A DNA stretch of 64,000 nt from Nitratireductor aquimarinus (GCF_017255295.1 NZ_JAFKDE010000012.1:57551-121550), one strand, 5' to 3'. Shown: positions 48,330 through 58,263, counted from the stretch's first letter. The notes: a model not told the origin generated them from the letters alone. Program-made: numbers and translations.

Positions 48330-49154
48330 ATGGCCTTTCGTCTGGCGCCTTCGGCTGCAGCAGCCGGCTATCGGCTGGAGGCCCATGAGAGCGTCAGCTC
48401 CACCAATGCGCTGGCGCTCGAACATGCGCGCGCCGGCGACGGAGGCGACCTCTGGGTCGTCTCATCCCGTCAGGAGAGCGGGCGAGGGCGTCGCGGCCGC
48501 GAATGGTCCACACCGCCCGGCAATCTTGCAGCAACGCTCCTGACGGTCGGCCATTTCGAGCCGGCCACCGCCGCCACGCTTGGTTTCGTGGCAGGCCTTG
48601 CACTTTCAGACGCACTTTTCGCTGTCGTTCCCGAACAGCGCATTGCGGTCGCTGCCGATGGCGGCGATCTTCCGGGCGGGCGCTTTGCGCTCAAATGGCC
48701 AAACGATGTTCTGGCCGAAGGGGCGAAGCTCTCGGGCATCCTGCTCGAATCGTCCATCCTCCCGGATGGGCGCTTCGCCATCGCCGTGGGCATTGGCGTC
48801 AACGTCGTCGCCCACCCGGAAAACACACCCTATCCGGCGACCTCGCTCAAAGCGCTTGGTTTCAAAGGGGATGCGGGCGATCTCTTCCTTGCGCTTTCCG
48901 ACGCCTGGGTCGATAACGTTCGTCTTTGGAATGCCGGGCGCGGGCTTGAAGCCATTCGCAAGCGCTGGCTCACCCGGGCCGCCGGGCTTGGCGCGCAGGT
49001 GTCCATCCGTGTCGATGGACGTGTGGCGCGCGGTACATTCGAAACCATCGACGAAGCCTGTCGCTTCGTCATCCGCGAGGCGGACGGTTCATTATTGAGA
49101 ATTGCAGCGGGCGACGTGCATTTCGGCGCGGTCGCCTCGGCACAGGCAGATTAA
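48330..49154 (+). CDS. birA: Biotin--[acetyl-CoA-carboxylase] ligase (monofunctional)
   Basis: A 274-residue enzyme that activates biotin with ATP and attaches it to carboxylase carrier proteins. The biotinyl-AMP loop GRGRRGREW, KWPNDVLAEGAKLSGIL and GIGVNV motifs are present. There is no N-terminal DNA-binding domain, so unlike E. coli BirA it cannot act as the repressor of biotin synthesis. It is tightly packed behind nuoN and 13 bp before the RNase J gene. Confidence 0.93.
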   Translation: MAFRLAPSAAAAGYRLEAHESVSSTNALALEHARAGDGGDLWVVSSRQESGRGRRGREWSTPPGNLAATLLTVGHFEPATAATLGFVAGLALSDALFAVVPEQRIAVAADGGDLPGGRFALKWPNDVLAEGAKLSGILLESSILPDGRFAIAVGIGVNVVAHPENTPYPATSLKALGFKGDAGDLFLALSDAWVDNVRLWNAGRGLEAIRKRWLTRAAGLGAQVSIRVDGRVARGTFETIDEACRFVIREADGSLLRIAAGDVHFGAVASAQAD

Positions 49155-49167
49155 GAGAAAGGGACCC

Positions 49168-50871
49168 ATGGCGCGTTCCAGCAAGAAAGAGACGACCGTG
49201 AGCGAAGATCTGAAGAAGGCCGAACTGGTCTTCTGTCCGCTCGGCGGCGTCGGCGAGATCGGCATGAATTTCGGCCTTTACGGCTTTGGCCCGGCCGCCA
49301 AGCGCGAATGGATCATTGTCGATTGCGGCGTGACCTTCCCGGGGCCGGAGCTTCCGGGCGTCGATCTCGTTCTCCCCGATATCAGCTTCATCGAAGGCGA
49401 GATCGACCGTCTGCGCGGCATGATCATCACCCATGCCCATGAAGACCATTACGGCGCGATCCTTGATCTGTGGCCGCGCCTGAAGACCGATGTGTGGATG
49501 ACGCCGTTCGCCGCGGGGCTTCTGGAGGCCAAGCGCCAGTCGGAATCCTGGGCGCCCGACGTGCCGGTGAAGATTTTCAAGGCCGGTGAAAAGTTCGAGG
49601 TCGGACCGTTCGCCATCGAGGCGATCGCGGTTGCGCACTCCATTCCCGAGCCGGTTTCGCTGGTGATCACCACGCCGCTTGGCACGCTCGTTCACACGGG
49701 CGACTGGAAGATCGACCCCGCACCCGCCATCGGTCCCAAGACGGACGAGGCGCGCTTCCGGGCTGTCGGCGACGAGGGCGTGCTGGCGCTGATGTGCGAT
49801 TCCACCAACGCCATGCGTGAGGGCGAATCCCCCACCGAGCAGGCGGTGGGCGAGGGGCTGAAGGAAGTCATCGAAGCGGCTGCCGGCCGTGTCGTCGTCA
49901 CCACCTTCTCCTCGAATGTGGGGCGCATCCGTTCCATCGCCGAGGCCGCGCGCGACGCCGGTCGCCAGCTTCTGGTGCTTGGCCGCTCCATGAAGCGCGT
50001 CATCGATGTGGCAACCGATCTGGGTTATCTCGACGGCCTGCCGGAATATCTGGACGAGGATGAGTTCCAGCACGTGCCGCGCGACAAGGTCGTGGTCCTG
50101 TGCACCGGCAGCCAGGGCGAAAACCGCGCAGCACTCGCCAAGCTCGCCCGGGACGAGATGCGCAATGTCGCGCTCGCAGCCGGCGATACGGTCGTTTATT
50201 CCTCGCGCCTCATTCCCGGCAACGAAAAGGCGGTTCTGGAAACCAAGAACCGTCTCATCGAGATGGGCATCAAGATCATCGAGGATGATGACGCGCTGGT
50301 GCATGTTTCCGGCCATCCGCGCCGCAGCGAACTGAAGCGCATGTATTCGTGGGTCCGCCCGCAGATCCTCGTGCCCGTTCACGGCGAAGCCGCGCATCTC
50401 GTGGCGCAGGGCTCGCTCGGCTCCATGGAAGGCATCCCCGAGGTTGCACAGGTGCGCAATGGCGACATCGTGCGGCTTGCGCCCGGACCCGCCGAGATCA
50501 TCGGCGAAGCCCGGCATGGCCGCTTCTTCAAGGATGGCCGCCTTCTCGGTGACGAGGAGGAGATGGGCATCCGCGATCGCCGAAAGCTCTCCTATGCGGG
50601 CCATGTGGCCATCAACATCGTGCTCGATGACCGGCTCAATCTGGATGGCGATCCGGACATTGTCGCCATCGGCGTGGCCGAGCGCGACGCAAAAGGCGAA
50701 ACGCTTGAGGACATCATGCTGGACGCCGCCATTGGCGCCGTACGCAGCATTCCGCGCAACCGCCGCAAGGATCTCGACATGGTGTCGGAATCCGCGCGCC
50801 GCGCGGTACGCAACGCCGCAAACGCCGCATGGGGCAAAAAGCCCATGGTGACGGTGTTCGTCACGCAGTAA
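49168..50871 (+). CDS. rnj: Ribonuclease J
   Basis: A 567-residue metallo-beta-lactamase/beta-CASP nuclease combining 5'-3' exonuclease and endonuclease activity in mRNA decay and rRNA maturation. The zinc-binding motif is THAHEDHYGA, followed by HTGDWKID and MCDSTNA, and the beta-CASP histidine lies in the SGHPRR and VPVHGE region. The ATG at 49168 follows AAAGGGA; 22 in-frame upstream codons overlap birA and are not conserved. A weak terminator follows. Confidence 0.94.
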   Translation: MARSSKKETTVSEDLKKAELVFCPLGGVGEIGMNFGLYGFGPAAKREWIIVDCGVTFPGPELPGVDLVLPDISFIEGEIDRLRGMIITHAHEDHYGAILDLWPRLKTDVWMTPFAAGLLEAKRQSESWAPDVPVKIFKAGEKFEVGPFAIEAIAVAHSIPEPVSLVITTPLGTLVHTGDWKIDPAPAIGPKTDEARFRAVGDEGVLALMCDSTNAMREGESPTEQAVGEGLKEVIEAAAGRVVVTTFSSNVGRIRSIAEAARDAGRQLLVLGRSMKRVIDVATDLGYLDGLPEYLDEDEFQHVPRDKVVVLCTGSQGENRAALAKLARDEMRNVALAAGDTVVYSSRLIPGNEKAVLETKNRLIEMGIKIIEDDDALVHVSGHPRRSELKRMYSWVRPQILVPVHGEAAHLVAQGSLGSMEGIPEVAQVRNGDIVRLAPGPAEIIGEARHGRFFKDGRLLGDEEEMGIRDRRKLSYAGHVAINIVLDDRLNLDGDPDIVAIGVAERDAKGETLEDIMLDAAIGAVRSIPRNRRKDLDMVSESARRAVRNAANAAWGKKPMVTVFVTQ

Positions 50872-50881
50872 CTTAAGGGAC

Positions 50882-50908
50882 AAGGGGCAGGGCGACTGCC
50901 CCTTTTGC
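50882..50908 (+). terminator. Probable terminator after rnj
   Basis: Perfect 9-bp stem AAGGGGCAG/CTGCCCCTT with a 5-nt loop followed by TT. The short T-run suggests partial read-through to the epimerase gene. Confidence 0.55.
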
Positions 50909-50930
50909 CCGGATGGAAAGAACGAAGCCG

Positions 50931-51335
<405 letters not shown>

Positions 51336-51344
51336 GGTTTTCAG

Positions 51345-51614
51345 ATGGGCTGGGTTTCTCTTCTCGCCGTATTCTTCATCGTCTGGTGGACGGTACTCTT
51401 CATCGCGCTGCCATTCGGCTTGCGCACGCAGGATGAGGATGGCGAGGTCACGCTCGGCACCACGGCCAGCGCCCCGCGCGGGCCGCACATGCTGCGCGCC
51501 CTGATCCGCACCACCATCATCGCGATTGTCATCTGCGGCGTGCTGGTCTTCATCACGCGCGGGCTTGGCTATTCGTTCGACGATATTCCGCGCCTCGTCC
51601 CCACCTTCGACTGA
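51345..51614 (+). CDS. DUF1467 small membrane protein
   Basis: An 89-residue protein with two transmembrane helices (about residues 4-26 and 50-75) connected by an acidic cytoplasmic or periplasmic loop (RTQDEDGEVTLGT). It belongs to DUF1467, conserved in alphaproteobacteria between mce and proS as here. Function unknown. GAGG precedes the ATG by about 9 nt. Confidence 0.85.
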   Translation: MGWVSLLAVFFIVWWTVLFIALPFGLRTQDEDGEVTLGTTASAPRGPHMLRALIRTTIIAIVICGVLVFITRGLGYSFDDIPRLVPTFD

Positions 51615-51800
51615 TCGCGTACAGGTCCGGTCGTTTCTCTGCCAGACCAGCAGGCTCTTCCGGTTTGCCCGGAGGAGGGGCTCCGCATGGCCTGATGCGC
51701 CATCACTGCCGCGCCTGAAACGCTGCCGAAAACGGTAGGGCACGCGTATCGATTTTTCGGGAACATGTCGGGAAACGGGCCTTTACGCCGCGTAAGCCCC
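51615..51800. other. Non-coding gap after DUF1467
   Basis: No gene or clear signal is seen before the minus-strand terminator that begins at 51801. Confidence 0.4.
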
Positions 51801-51828
51801 AAAAAAAAAGCAAGGCCAGAGGCCTTGC
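51801..51828 (-). terminator. Rho-independent terminator of the minus-strand candidate sRNA
   Basis: Minus-strand stem GCAAGGCC/GGCCTTGC with a 3-nt loop followed by nine Ts. No protein gene on this strand lies upstream, so it must serve an RNA. Confidence 0.92.
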
Positions 51829-51958
51829 AAACTCAACGCGTCCGATCCTTTTGCCGTATCATCGTCGGCGGCTGCGTGTAACCGCGCCTGGACCGCATCC
51901 TCCCAAGACTTTGACCGCGTAATGAGGTTGAATTTGCGCTTCAACCTCTTGTTATGGG
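51801..51958 (-). ncRNA. Candidate small RNA (about 158 nt)
   Basis: On the strand opposite to its neighbours, a promoter (51965-51993) and a strong terminator enclose 158 nt. The 5' part contains a perfect 9-bp hairpin (GAGGTTGAA/TTCAACCTC, 51924-51948). An open frame of 61 codons crosses the terminator stem, so it is unlikely to be a gene. No SRP, tmRNA or RNase P signature. Conservation between DUF1467 and proS would confirm it. Confidence 0.5.
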
Positions 51959-51964
51959 AGCGCA

Positions 51965-51993
51965 CCATAGAGCAAGTTGAGACGAAATGTCAC
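51965..51993 (-). promoter_or_regulatory. Promoter of the minus-strand candidate sRNA
   Basis: GTGACA, 17 bp, CTATGG on the minus strand. Confidence 0.5.
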
Positions 51994-52184
51994 GAGGAAA
52001 ATTGCGTTTGAAATGCATTGTTATCATTTCGCTGTCTTGAACATGTGAGCCTGCGACCCCAACGCGTGAGCGGTTGTGTCGGCGGCTTTTCAATTCATTA
52101 TGAAATCGTTAAGACAGCGGCCTTGAGCCACTTCTCTCTTTGATTCCGAACAGGCTCCCCAGAGCCGCCTGAATGGATGCGTTT

Positions 52185-53519
52185 ATGCGACTGTCGCGCT
52201 ACTTCCTGCCTATCTTGAAAGAAACCCCTCGCGAGGCCGAGATCGTCTCGCACCGTCTGATGCTGCGTGCCGGCATGATCCGCCAGCAGGGTGCTGGCAG
52301 CTTTTCCTGGTTGCCGCTGGGCAAGCGCGTCCTCGACAAGGTGAACCAGATCATCCGTGAGGAGCAGAACCGCGCCGGTGCGCAGGAAATCCTCATGCCG
52401 ACCATCCAGTCGGCCGATCTGTGGATGGAAAGCGGTCGCTACGACGATTACGGCAAGGAGATGCTGCGCATCACCGATCGGCATGAGCGCAAGATGCTCT
52501 ATGGCCCCACCAATGAAGAGATGGTGACGGACATTTTCCGGTCCTATGTGAAGTCCTACAAGGATCTGCCCCTCAACCTCTACCACATCCAGTGGAAGTT
52601 CCGCGACGAGGTGCGTCCGCGCTTCGGCGTCATGCGCTCGCGCGAGTTCCTGATGAAGGACGCCTATTCCTTCGATCTGGATTACGAGGGGGCGAGGGCC
52701 GCCTATAACCGCATGTTCGTTGCCTATCTGCGCACCTTCGGGCGCATGGGCCTGCAGGCGATCCCGATGCGCGCCGACACCGGCCCCATCGGCGGTGATC
52801 TGAGCCACGAATTCATCATTCTCGCCTCCACCGGCGAGAGCGAGGTGTTCTGCCGCAAGGAGTTCCTTGAGCTTCAGGTGCCCGGCGCGGACGTCGACTT
52901 CGCAAACGATGCCGAAATCGCCGACATCGTCACCACCTGGACGACGCCTTATGCAGCCACCGACGAGATGCATGACGAGGCCGCCTGGGACGCGATTGCC
53001 GAGGACGAGAAAGTTTCTGCGCGTGGTATCGAGGTTGGCCATATTTTCCACTTCGGGACCAAGTATTCCGAGCCCATGAACGCGACCGTCACCGGTCCGG
53101 ATGGCAAGGAGCACTGCGTTTCCATGGGATCCTACGGCATTGGCCCGAGCCGCCTTCTTGCGGCGATCATCGAGGCGAGCCACGACGAGAACGGCATTAT
53201 CTGGCCGGAGAGCGTCGCGCCGTTCGATGTCGGCCTGATCAACATGAAGGCGGGCGACGAGGCCTGCGACCGCGTCTGCGAGGAGCTCTACGAGAAGCTC
53301 CAGGCGGCCGGCAAGGACGTGCTCTACGACGATACGGACCAGCGCGCCGGCGGCAAGTTCGCCACCGCCGATCTGATCGGTCTGCCCTGGCAGGTGGTCG
53401 TCGGACCGCGCGGCGTCGCCAGTGGCGAGGTGGAAATCAAGAACCGCGCCACCGGCGAGCGTGAATCGCTCACGCTCGAGGCCGTGGTGAACCGCCTGAG
53501 CCAGCAGGGCGCTGCATGA
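52185..53519 (+). CDS. proS: Prolyl-tRNA synthetase, short alphaproteobacterial form
   Basis: A 444-residue class II synthetase charging tRNA-Pro. Class II motifs are seen: motif 2 [18 protein letters not shown] and motif 3 [16 protein letters not shown]; an anticodon-binding domain occupies the last 100 residues. The editing insertion found in the 570-residue bacterial ProRS is missing, as is normal for this group, where free-standing editing proteins take over. The start at 52185 is the typical [11 protein letters not shown]; an ATG at 52173 would add four residues. Confidence 0.95.
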   Translation: MRLSRYFLPILKETPREAEIVSHRLMLRAGMIRQQGAGSFSWLPLGKRVLDKVNQIIREEQNRAGAQEILMPTIQSADLWMESGRYDDYGKEMLRITDRHERKMLYGPTNEEMVTDIFRSYVKSYKDLPLNLYHIQWKFRDEVRPRFGVMRSREFLMKDAYSFDLDYEGARAAYNRMFVAYLRTFGRMGLQAIPMRADTGPIGGDLSHEFIILASTGESEVFCRKEFLELQVPGADVDFANDAEIADIVTTWTTPYAATDEMHDEAAWDAIAEDEKVSARGIEVGHIFHFGTKYSEPMNATVTGPDGKEHCVSMGSYGIGPSRLLAAIIEASHDENGIIWPESVAPFDVGLINMKAGDEACDRVCEELYEKLQAAGKDVLYDDTDQRAGGKFATADLIGLPWQVVVGPRGVASGEVEIKNRATGERESLTLEAVVNRLSQQGAA

Positions 53520-53590
53520 CGCAGCAGCGCAATTCCGGTCCGGGCGCGCAGCCGCGCGCCCGCCAGCGTAAATGCCTTTGAGGTCAAGAC

Positions 53591-54904
53591 ATGAGTGAAG
53601 CCGCCACCAGCGAGGCAGCCGCACAGAGCGCGCCGGCGAAGCCGAAGGGGGCAGGACCGTTCTCCCGCTTCGAGCGCATGATTGCCTGGCGCTATCTGCG
53701 TTCGCGCCGCAAGGAGACCGTGATCTCGGTGATCGCGTCCATCTCCTTTGTCGGCATCATGCTGGGGGTGGCCACGCTGATCGTGGTCATGGCCGTCATG
53801 AACGGCTTCCGCGCCGAACTCCTGACCCGCATTCTGGGGGTCAACGGTCATCTGATCGTGCAGCCCGTCGACATGCCCATGACGGATTATGAGGCTGTCG
53901 CAAAGCGCATCGAGGGCGTGGAGGGCGTTCAGATCGCCCTGCCCATGGTGCAGGGGCAGGTGCTCGTTTCAGGCCGCAGCGGCGCTGGAACCGGCGCCGT
54001 GGTGCGCGGTGTGCGCGCGGACGACCTGTCGCGGCTTGATCTGGTGTCGAGCAATATCAAGGACGGCTCTCTGGTGGGCTTCGCCACGGGCGAAGGGCTC
54101 GCCATGGGCTCGCGCATGGCGGAAAATCTGGGCCTGACGGTGGGTGATTCCGTCACTCTCGTCGCGCCCGAGGGCGATGTCACACCCTTTGGCACGACCC
54201 CGCGCGTCAAGACCTATCCGATTGCCGCCACCTTCGAGGTGGGCATGTCGGAATATGACGCCTCGATCATCTATATGCCGCTGCAGGAAGCGCAGCTCTA
54301 TTTCAACGCCGAGGGCCTGGTGCAGTCCATCGAGCTGTTCGTCGATGATCCCGACGCGGTTGCGACCATGCGCCCGCAGGTGGAGGAGGCTGCCCAGCGG
54401 CCCGTACTCCTGTCCGACTGGCGGCAGCGCAACAGCACCTTCTTCTCCGCGCTCGAAGTGGAGCGGAACGTCATGTTCATGATCCTGACCATGATCGTTC
54501 TCGTGGCGGCGCTGAACATCATTTCCGGCCTCGTCATGCTGGTGAAGGACAAGGGGCACGACATTGCCATCCTGCGCACCATGGGCGCGACCAGTGGTTC
54601 CGTCATGCGCATCTTCCTGATGACGGGTGCGGCCATCGGCGTGGCCGGCACCGCTGCAGGCGTTGTACTGGGCGTCGTCATCTGCTGGAACGTGGAATCG
54701 ATCCGCCAGTTCTTCTCCTGGCTCTCCGGCACCACGATCTTCGATCCGGAACTCTATTTCCTGAGCCAGTTGCCGGCAAAGATGGAAGCCGGCGAGACGG
54801 TTTCCGTCATCGTCATGGCGCTCGCCCTGTCTTTCGTGGCAACGCTCTTCCCGGCCTGGCGCGCCTCGCGGCTCGATCCGGTCGAAGCACTGAGGTATGA
54901 CTGA
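53591..54904 (+). CDS. lolC: Lipoprotein-releasing ABC transporter permease (LolC/LolE type)
   Basis: A 437-residue permease with four transmembrane helices and a large periplasmic domain (about residues 80-290) that extracts outer-membrane lipoproteins from the inner membrane. N-terminal [15 protein letters not shown] and the MacB/FtsX-like domain fit LolC/LolE. Alphaproteobacteria usually have one such gene instead of the LolC/E pair, so a homodimer is expected. The N-terminal 25 residues are a low-complexity cytoplasmic tail. Its stop overlaps lolD (TGATG). Confidence 0.92.
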   Translation: MSEAATSEAAAQSAPAKPKGAGPFSRFERMIAWRYLRSRRKETVISVIASISFVGIMLGVATLIVVMAVMNGFRAELLTRILGVNGHLIVQPVDMPMTDYEAVAKRIEGVEGVQIALPMVQGQVLVSGRSGAGTGAVVRGVRADDLSRLDLVSSNIKDGSLVGFATGEGLAMGSRMAENLGLTVGDSVTLVAPEGDVTPFGTTPRVKTYPIAATFEVGMSEYDASIIYMPLQEAQLYFNAEGLVQSIELFVDDPDAVATMRPQVEEAAQRPVLLSDWRQRNSTFFSALEVERNVMFMILTMIVLVAALNIISGLVMLVKDKGHDIAILRTMGATSGSVMRIFLMTGAAIGVAGTAAGVVLGVVICWNVESIRQFFSWLSGTTIFDPELYFLSQLPAKMEAGETVSVIVMALALSFVATLFPAWRASRLDPVEALRYD

Positions 54905-55590
54905 TGGCCGCGCCTATTCTCGAACTCAAGGGCATTGAGCGCAGTTACAGCGAGGGTGAGGGCCGTCTCACCATTCTCAAGGATGCGGGCTTCACTCTGC
55001 GGCCGGGCGAGATGGTGGCGCTTGTCGCTCCCTCCGGTGCCGGCAAGTCCACGCTCCTTCATCTGGCGGGCCTTCTGGAAGCGCCGGATGCGGGCGAGGT
55101 GATTGTCGCCGGCCAGGCCTGCGGCCGTCTTTCCGACGATGCGCGCACCGCCATCCGCCGCAATGAAATCGGCTTTGTCTACCAGTTTCATCATCTCCTG
55201 CCGGAATTCACCGCCGAGGAGAATGTGATGATCCCGCAGATGGTGGCGGGCATGGACCCGGCCGAGGCCAAAACGCGCGCCAGCCAGTTGCTCGACTATC
55301 TGCGCGTCGGCCATCGCGGCAGCCACCGTCCGGCCGAGCTTTCGGGCGGTGAGCAGCAGCGCGTCGCCATTGCGCGCGCCGTCGCCAATGCGCCGCGCGT
55401 GCTTCTGGCGGATGAGCCGACCGGCAATCTGGATCCCAAGACGGCTGGCTATGTGTTCGATGCGCTTGAGGCGCTTGTGCGCCAGTCGGGACTGGCCGCG
55501 CTGATTGCCACCCACAATCACGAACTCGCCGCCCGCATGGACCGTGTGGTCACGCTGGAGGGCGGCAAGGTCACCGCCTGGAAGCGCTAG
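54904..55590 (+). CDS. lolD: Lipoprotein-releasing ABC transporter ATP-binding protein
   Basis: The 228-residue ATPase driving lipoprotein release with LolC/E. Walker A is APSGAGKST, the signature is LSGGEQQR, Walker B is VLLADEPTG, and the H-loop is ATHNHE. It overlaps the permease gene by one base, so the two are co-translated. A terminator at 55757-55790 ends the transcript; the usual next gene in rhizobia, dnaE, is not adjacent here. Confidence 0.94.
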   Translation: MAAPILELKGIERSYSEGEGRLTILKDAGFTLRPGEMVALVAPSGAGKSTLLHLAGLLEAPDAGEVIVAGQACGRLSDDARTAIRRNEIGFVYQFHHLLPEFTAEENVMIPQMVAGMDPAEAKTRASQLLDYLRVGHRGSHRPAELSGGEQQRVAIARAVANAPRVLLADEPTGNLDPKTAGYVFDALEALVRQSGLAALIATHNHELAARMDRVVTLEGGKVTAWKR

Positions 55591-55591
55591 A

Positions 55592-55635
55592 GCAATTCCA
55601 GGAAAAGTGGGAACCGGTTTTCCGTCCGGAATTGC
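55592..55635. repeat. Intergenic palindromic element (RPE-like)
   Basis: A 44-bp imperfect palindrome (ends GCAATTCC and GGAATTGC, inner GGAAAA/TTTTCC) begins right after the lolD stop. Its look matches the dispersed palindromes of rhizobial intergenic DNA. A related half (GCGGAAATGCTCCAG) occurs near 55677 and another at 58173-58192. Confidence 0.55.
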
Positions 55636-55756
55636 GTAACACAATGAGTTAGTGGATTTTCGCGATTCAACGAAAAGCGGAAATGCTCCAGACGATCGAT
55701 CTGAATATGGATGCGCCGCGATCTGACGGCGTTTCCCGAAATGACGAACAGGCTAC

Positions 55757-55790
55757 AAACCGCGCTGCCCGTGCAGTGCGGTTTTCTTTT
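55757..55790 (+). terminator. Terminator of the lolC-lolD transcript
   Basis: Stem AAACCGC/GCGGTTT with an inner CTGC/GCAG helix, followed by TTTCTTTT. Confidence 0.8.
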
Positions 55791-55921
55791 GCCCTTGAAA
55801 CGCCCAGGACCGCCCCTAAACGCCGCGCCTTCTCGCGGGCGCACTAGGTGCTACCCGGCTAAGCGATTAACGCCACGTCAACCTTAACATCCGGGCGCTC
55901 CGTGTGAGCTGTTCTGCGTGC

Positions 55922-55950
55922 TTGACGATGGAACATAAATAGAACATAAA
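55922..55950 (+). promoter_or_regulatory. Promoter with an SOS (LexA) box in its spacer
   Basis: TTGACG, a 17-bp spacer and CATAAA. The spacer holds GAAC-N7-GAAC (55931-55945), the direct-repeat LexA site of alphaproteobacteria, so LexA would block the promoter. Confidence 0.75.
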
Positions 55951-55978
55951 GGGATTATAAAGTGATCAGGAGAGATAA

Positions 55979-56065
55979 ATGACCGATCTTTTTCAGGATG
56001 TCGTCTCGCTCGTTGCAGTCAGCTCCTTCATCATGATGGCCGCCGTCTTCATCGGCGCGATCTGA
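55979..56065 (+). CDS. SOS-controlled 28-residue membrane peptide
   Basis: The ATG at 55979 follows AGGAGAGATAA and opens a 28-codon frame with product MTDLFQDVV then a hydrophobic run to the end (AVSSFIMMAAVFIGAI). After three acidic residues near the N-terminus (Asp3, Asp7) one membrane helix fills the rest. It has its own promoter overlapping a perfect alphaproteobacterial SOS box. Size and regulation parallel Caulobacter SidA (29 residues, SOS-induced division inhibitor in the inner membrane) and E. coli TisB. No sequence relation to either is claimed. It is below usual gene-calling length. It lies in the gap between lolD and ggt. Confidence 0.7.
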   Translation: MTDLFQDVVSLVAVSSFIMMAAVFIGAI

Positions 56066-56146
56066 TATCCCTTTGCGGATGCGCGCTGAGCGCACCGCCG
56101 TGTTCGCCGATTCCTGCCATCGTGGCAGTTGCGTTCGGCCCAAATG

Positions 56147-56171
56147 AAAAGAGGCGGGAAGGCCCGCCTCT
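56147..56171 (-). terminator. Terminator of ggt
   Basis: On the minus strand, perfect 9-bp stem AGAGGCGGG/CCCGCCTCT with a 4-nt loop followed by TTTTCATTT. Confidence 0.85.
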
Positions 56172-56243
56172 CTGATACGCTTCCCGTCAGAAAATGCCTC
56201 ATGGCTTCCCGGCGGTGACGCGCCTTTCCCGGAGCATCCGGGC

Positions 56244-58037
56244 TCAATCCCCCATCGCAACGCCTTCGCGGCGCGGGTCGGCTCCGCCTTCCAGCCCCTG
56301 TGGCGTGATGGTGATGCCGTGCAGGCCCGAGTTCAGGTCGCCGATGGATGTCTTGAAGCCAAGCGCATCGAGGTCAGCCTCGAATTCCTCGGCTGGCGTT
56401 CCCGCTTCGAGCGTATAGGTGCCGAACCGGTTCGTCAGGTGCGGCAGGTCGATTGCCTGTTGCATGTTCATCTTCCAGTCCACCAGCGCGATGATCGTGT
56501 TGGTCACATAGGGAATGATGTTGCTGCCGCCGGGCGAGCCCAGCGCATAAAGCGGCTTGCCGTCCTGAAGCACGATGGTCGGCGACATGGACGAGCGCGG
56601 CCGCTTGCCGGGCTGCACACGGTTGGCCACGGCCTCGCCATCGGCTTCCGGCCTGAACGAGAAATCGGTGAGCTGGTTGTTGAGAATGAAGCCGGCCGCC
56701 ATCTGGCGCGAGCCGAAGGCGCTCTCCACCGAGGTCGTCATGGAGGCGATATTGCCATCCTTGTCCACGATCACGAAATGCGAGGTCGAGGGCTGTTCGA
56801 AGCTCATCCCGTCAATGCGCAGCTCCGCCTTGTCCCATGGCGGGTCGCCGGCCTTCACGTCATCTGCGCCTAGCGCCGTCGGGCGGCGCAGCAGGGCGGC
56901 GCGGTCTTTTAGATAATTTGGATCGAGCAGGCCCTTCGGCATCTTCACGAAGTCGCTGTCCGCCATGTAGCGGCCGCGGTCGGCGAAGGCGAGGCGCGTT
57001 GCATCGCCGATGATGCGCCAGGTCTCCGGATCGTCCGGGCCGAGCGTTTCCAGATCGAACTCCGACACCATGCCGAGTATCTGCCCGATGGTCAGCGCGC
57101 CGGAGGAGGGCGGTCCCATGCCGCAGACGTCGAGCCCGCGATAGGGGGCGCACACGGCCTCGCGCTCCTTCACCTCATAGGCGGCCAGATCCTCGAGCGA
57201 GAGCAGGCCGGGATTGCCGTCATGCGCCTTCACCGCAGCGATGATCTTTTCGGCGATTTTGCCCTTGTAGAAGCCGTCCGCGCCCTCCTTGCCGATGGTC
57301 TTCAGCGTCTCCGCATAGTCCGGGTTCTTGAGAACCGAGCCGACAGCCAGCGCATTGCCGTCCTTGTCATAGAAATAAGCGCGGGCAGTCGCCTGCGTGT
57401 CGAGTCGGCCCTTGTCACCCTCGATCAGCGTGTGAAGCCTTGGCGAGACGGTGAAACCCTCTGAAGCAAGCCGGATTGCCGGCTGGAGCAGCGCATCCCA
57501 TTCGAGCTTGCCCGCGCGGGTGTGGATGGTTTCCATCAGGCGCACCACGCCCGGCGCTCCAACCGAGCGTCCACCCACCACGGCGTCAAAGAAGGGAAGC
57601 GGCTCGCCCTTGTCGTCCAGAAAGAGCTTCGGGGTTGCGGCCGCAGGCGCGGTTTCGCGCCCGTCAAAGGTCGTCACCTTTCCGCTGGCCGCATCGTACC
57701 AGACCAGAAACGCACCGCCGCCAATGCCGGAGGATTGCGGTTCCACGAGGCCGAGCACGGTCTGCACCGCCACCAGCGCGTCAGCGGCAGTGCCGCCTTT
57801 GCGCAGCGCGTCGAGACCCGCCTGCGCGGCCAGTGGATTGGCCGCCGCGACCATCTGTTCCTTCGCGTGAACGGTTTTCTTTTCGCTAAGCCCGCTGGCT
57901 ATCTCAGGGGCCTGGGCATCGGCCGCCTGTTTGGTTGTCTGCTGGGCCATCGCACTGCCTGCGGCAAGTCCGGCGGTGAGCCCGGCGGTGAGCGATGACA
58001 AAAGGGCAACGGCCCCGAAGGTATGTGATAATCGCAT
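56244..58037 (-). CDS. ggt: Gamma-glutamyltransferase
   Basis: A 597-residue secreted enzyme cleaving glutathione and other gamma-glutamyl compounds in the periplasm. The signal peptide ends near SAMA-QQ. The precursor autocleaves before the nucleophile Thr418 in PSTSHFV; the small subunit follows with GFILNNQLTDF, RPRSSMSPTIV and GSPGGSNI motifs. The start at 58037 has GGAGGAG 7 nt upstream; a longer frame to 58064 lacks this. It is monocistronic with a terminator. Confidence 0.94.
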   Translation of the reverse strand: MRLSHTFGAVALLSSLTAGLTAGLAAGSAMAQQTTKQAADAQAPEIASGLSEKKTVHAKEQMVAAANPLAAQAGLDALRKGGTAADALVAVQTVLGLVEPQSSGIGGGAFLVWYDAASGKVTTFDGRETAPAAATPKLFLDDKGEPLPFFDAVVGGRSVGAPGVVRLMETIHTRAGKLEWDALLQPAIRLASEGFTVSPRLHTLIEGDKGRLDTQATARAYFYDKDGNALAVGSVLKNPDYAETLKTIGKEGADGFYKGKIAEKIIAAVKAHDGNPGLLSLEDLAAYEVKEREAVCAPYRGLDVCGMGPPSSGALTIGQILGMVSEFDLETLGPDDPETWRIIGDATRLAFADRGRYMADSDFVKMPKGLLDPNYLKDRAALLRRPTALGADDVKAGDPPWDKAELRIDGMSFEQPSTSHFVIVDKDGNIASMTTSVESAFGSRQMAAGFILNNQLTDFSFRPEADGEAVANRVQPGKRPRSSMSPTIVLQDGKPLYALGSPGGSNIIPYVTNTIIALVDWKMNMQQAIDLPHLTNRFGTYTLEAGTPAEEFEADLDALGFKTSIGDLNSGLHGITITPQGLEGGADPRREGVAMGD

Positions 58038-58172
58038 CTTGGCGCTCCTCCATGAGAGCGCCATGGGCCCGGCCAGCCGGAGCCCCGAGTAGAAAACGCT
58101 CTCGATCCCTCAACGGCCGTTTGCGCGGGGCACAAGCCCGGCAGACGAACCAGTTGCTTTGACCGGTGAACG

Positions 58173-58192
58173 CTAGAGCATTTTCCCGTGCG
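58173..58192. repeat. Half of a palindromic intergenic element
   Basis: CTAGAGCATTTTCCCGTGCG resembles the outer half of the 55592-55635 type repeats but lacks a matching second half. Confidence 0.3.
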
Positions 58193-58263
58193 GTGGAAAT
58201 GGCCCAGATTGCAAAACACGCAGACCAAACGCATCCCGACCAAGGCGCGCGCGCTGCAAGTGC

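Noticed and set aside
51783..51968. A 61-codon frame on the minus strand before proS
   Set aside because: It runs through a strong terminator stem and its T-run (encoding consecutive Phe), so a translated gene is unlikely; the segment is treated as a candidate RNA.
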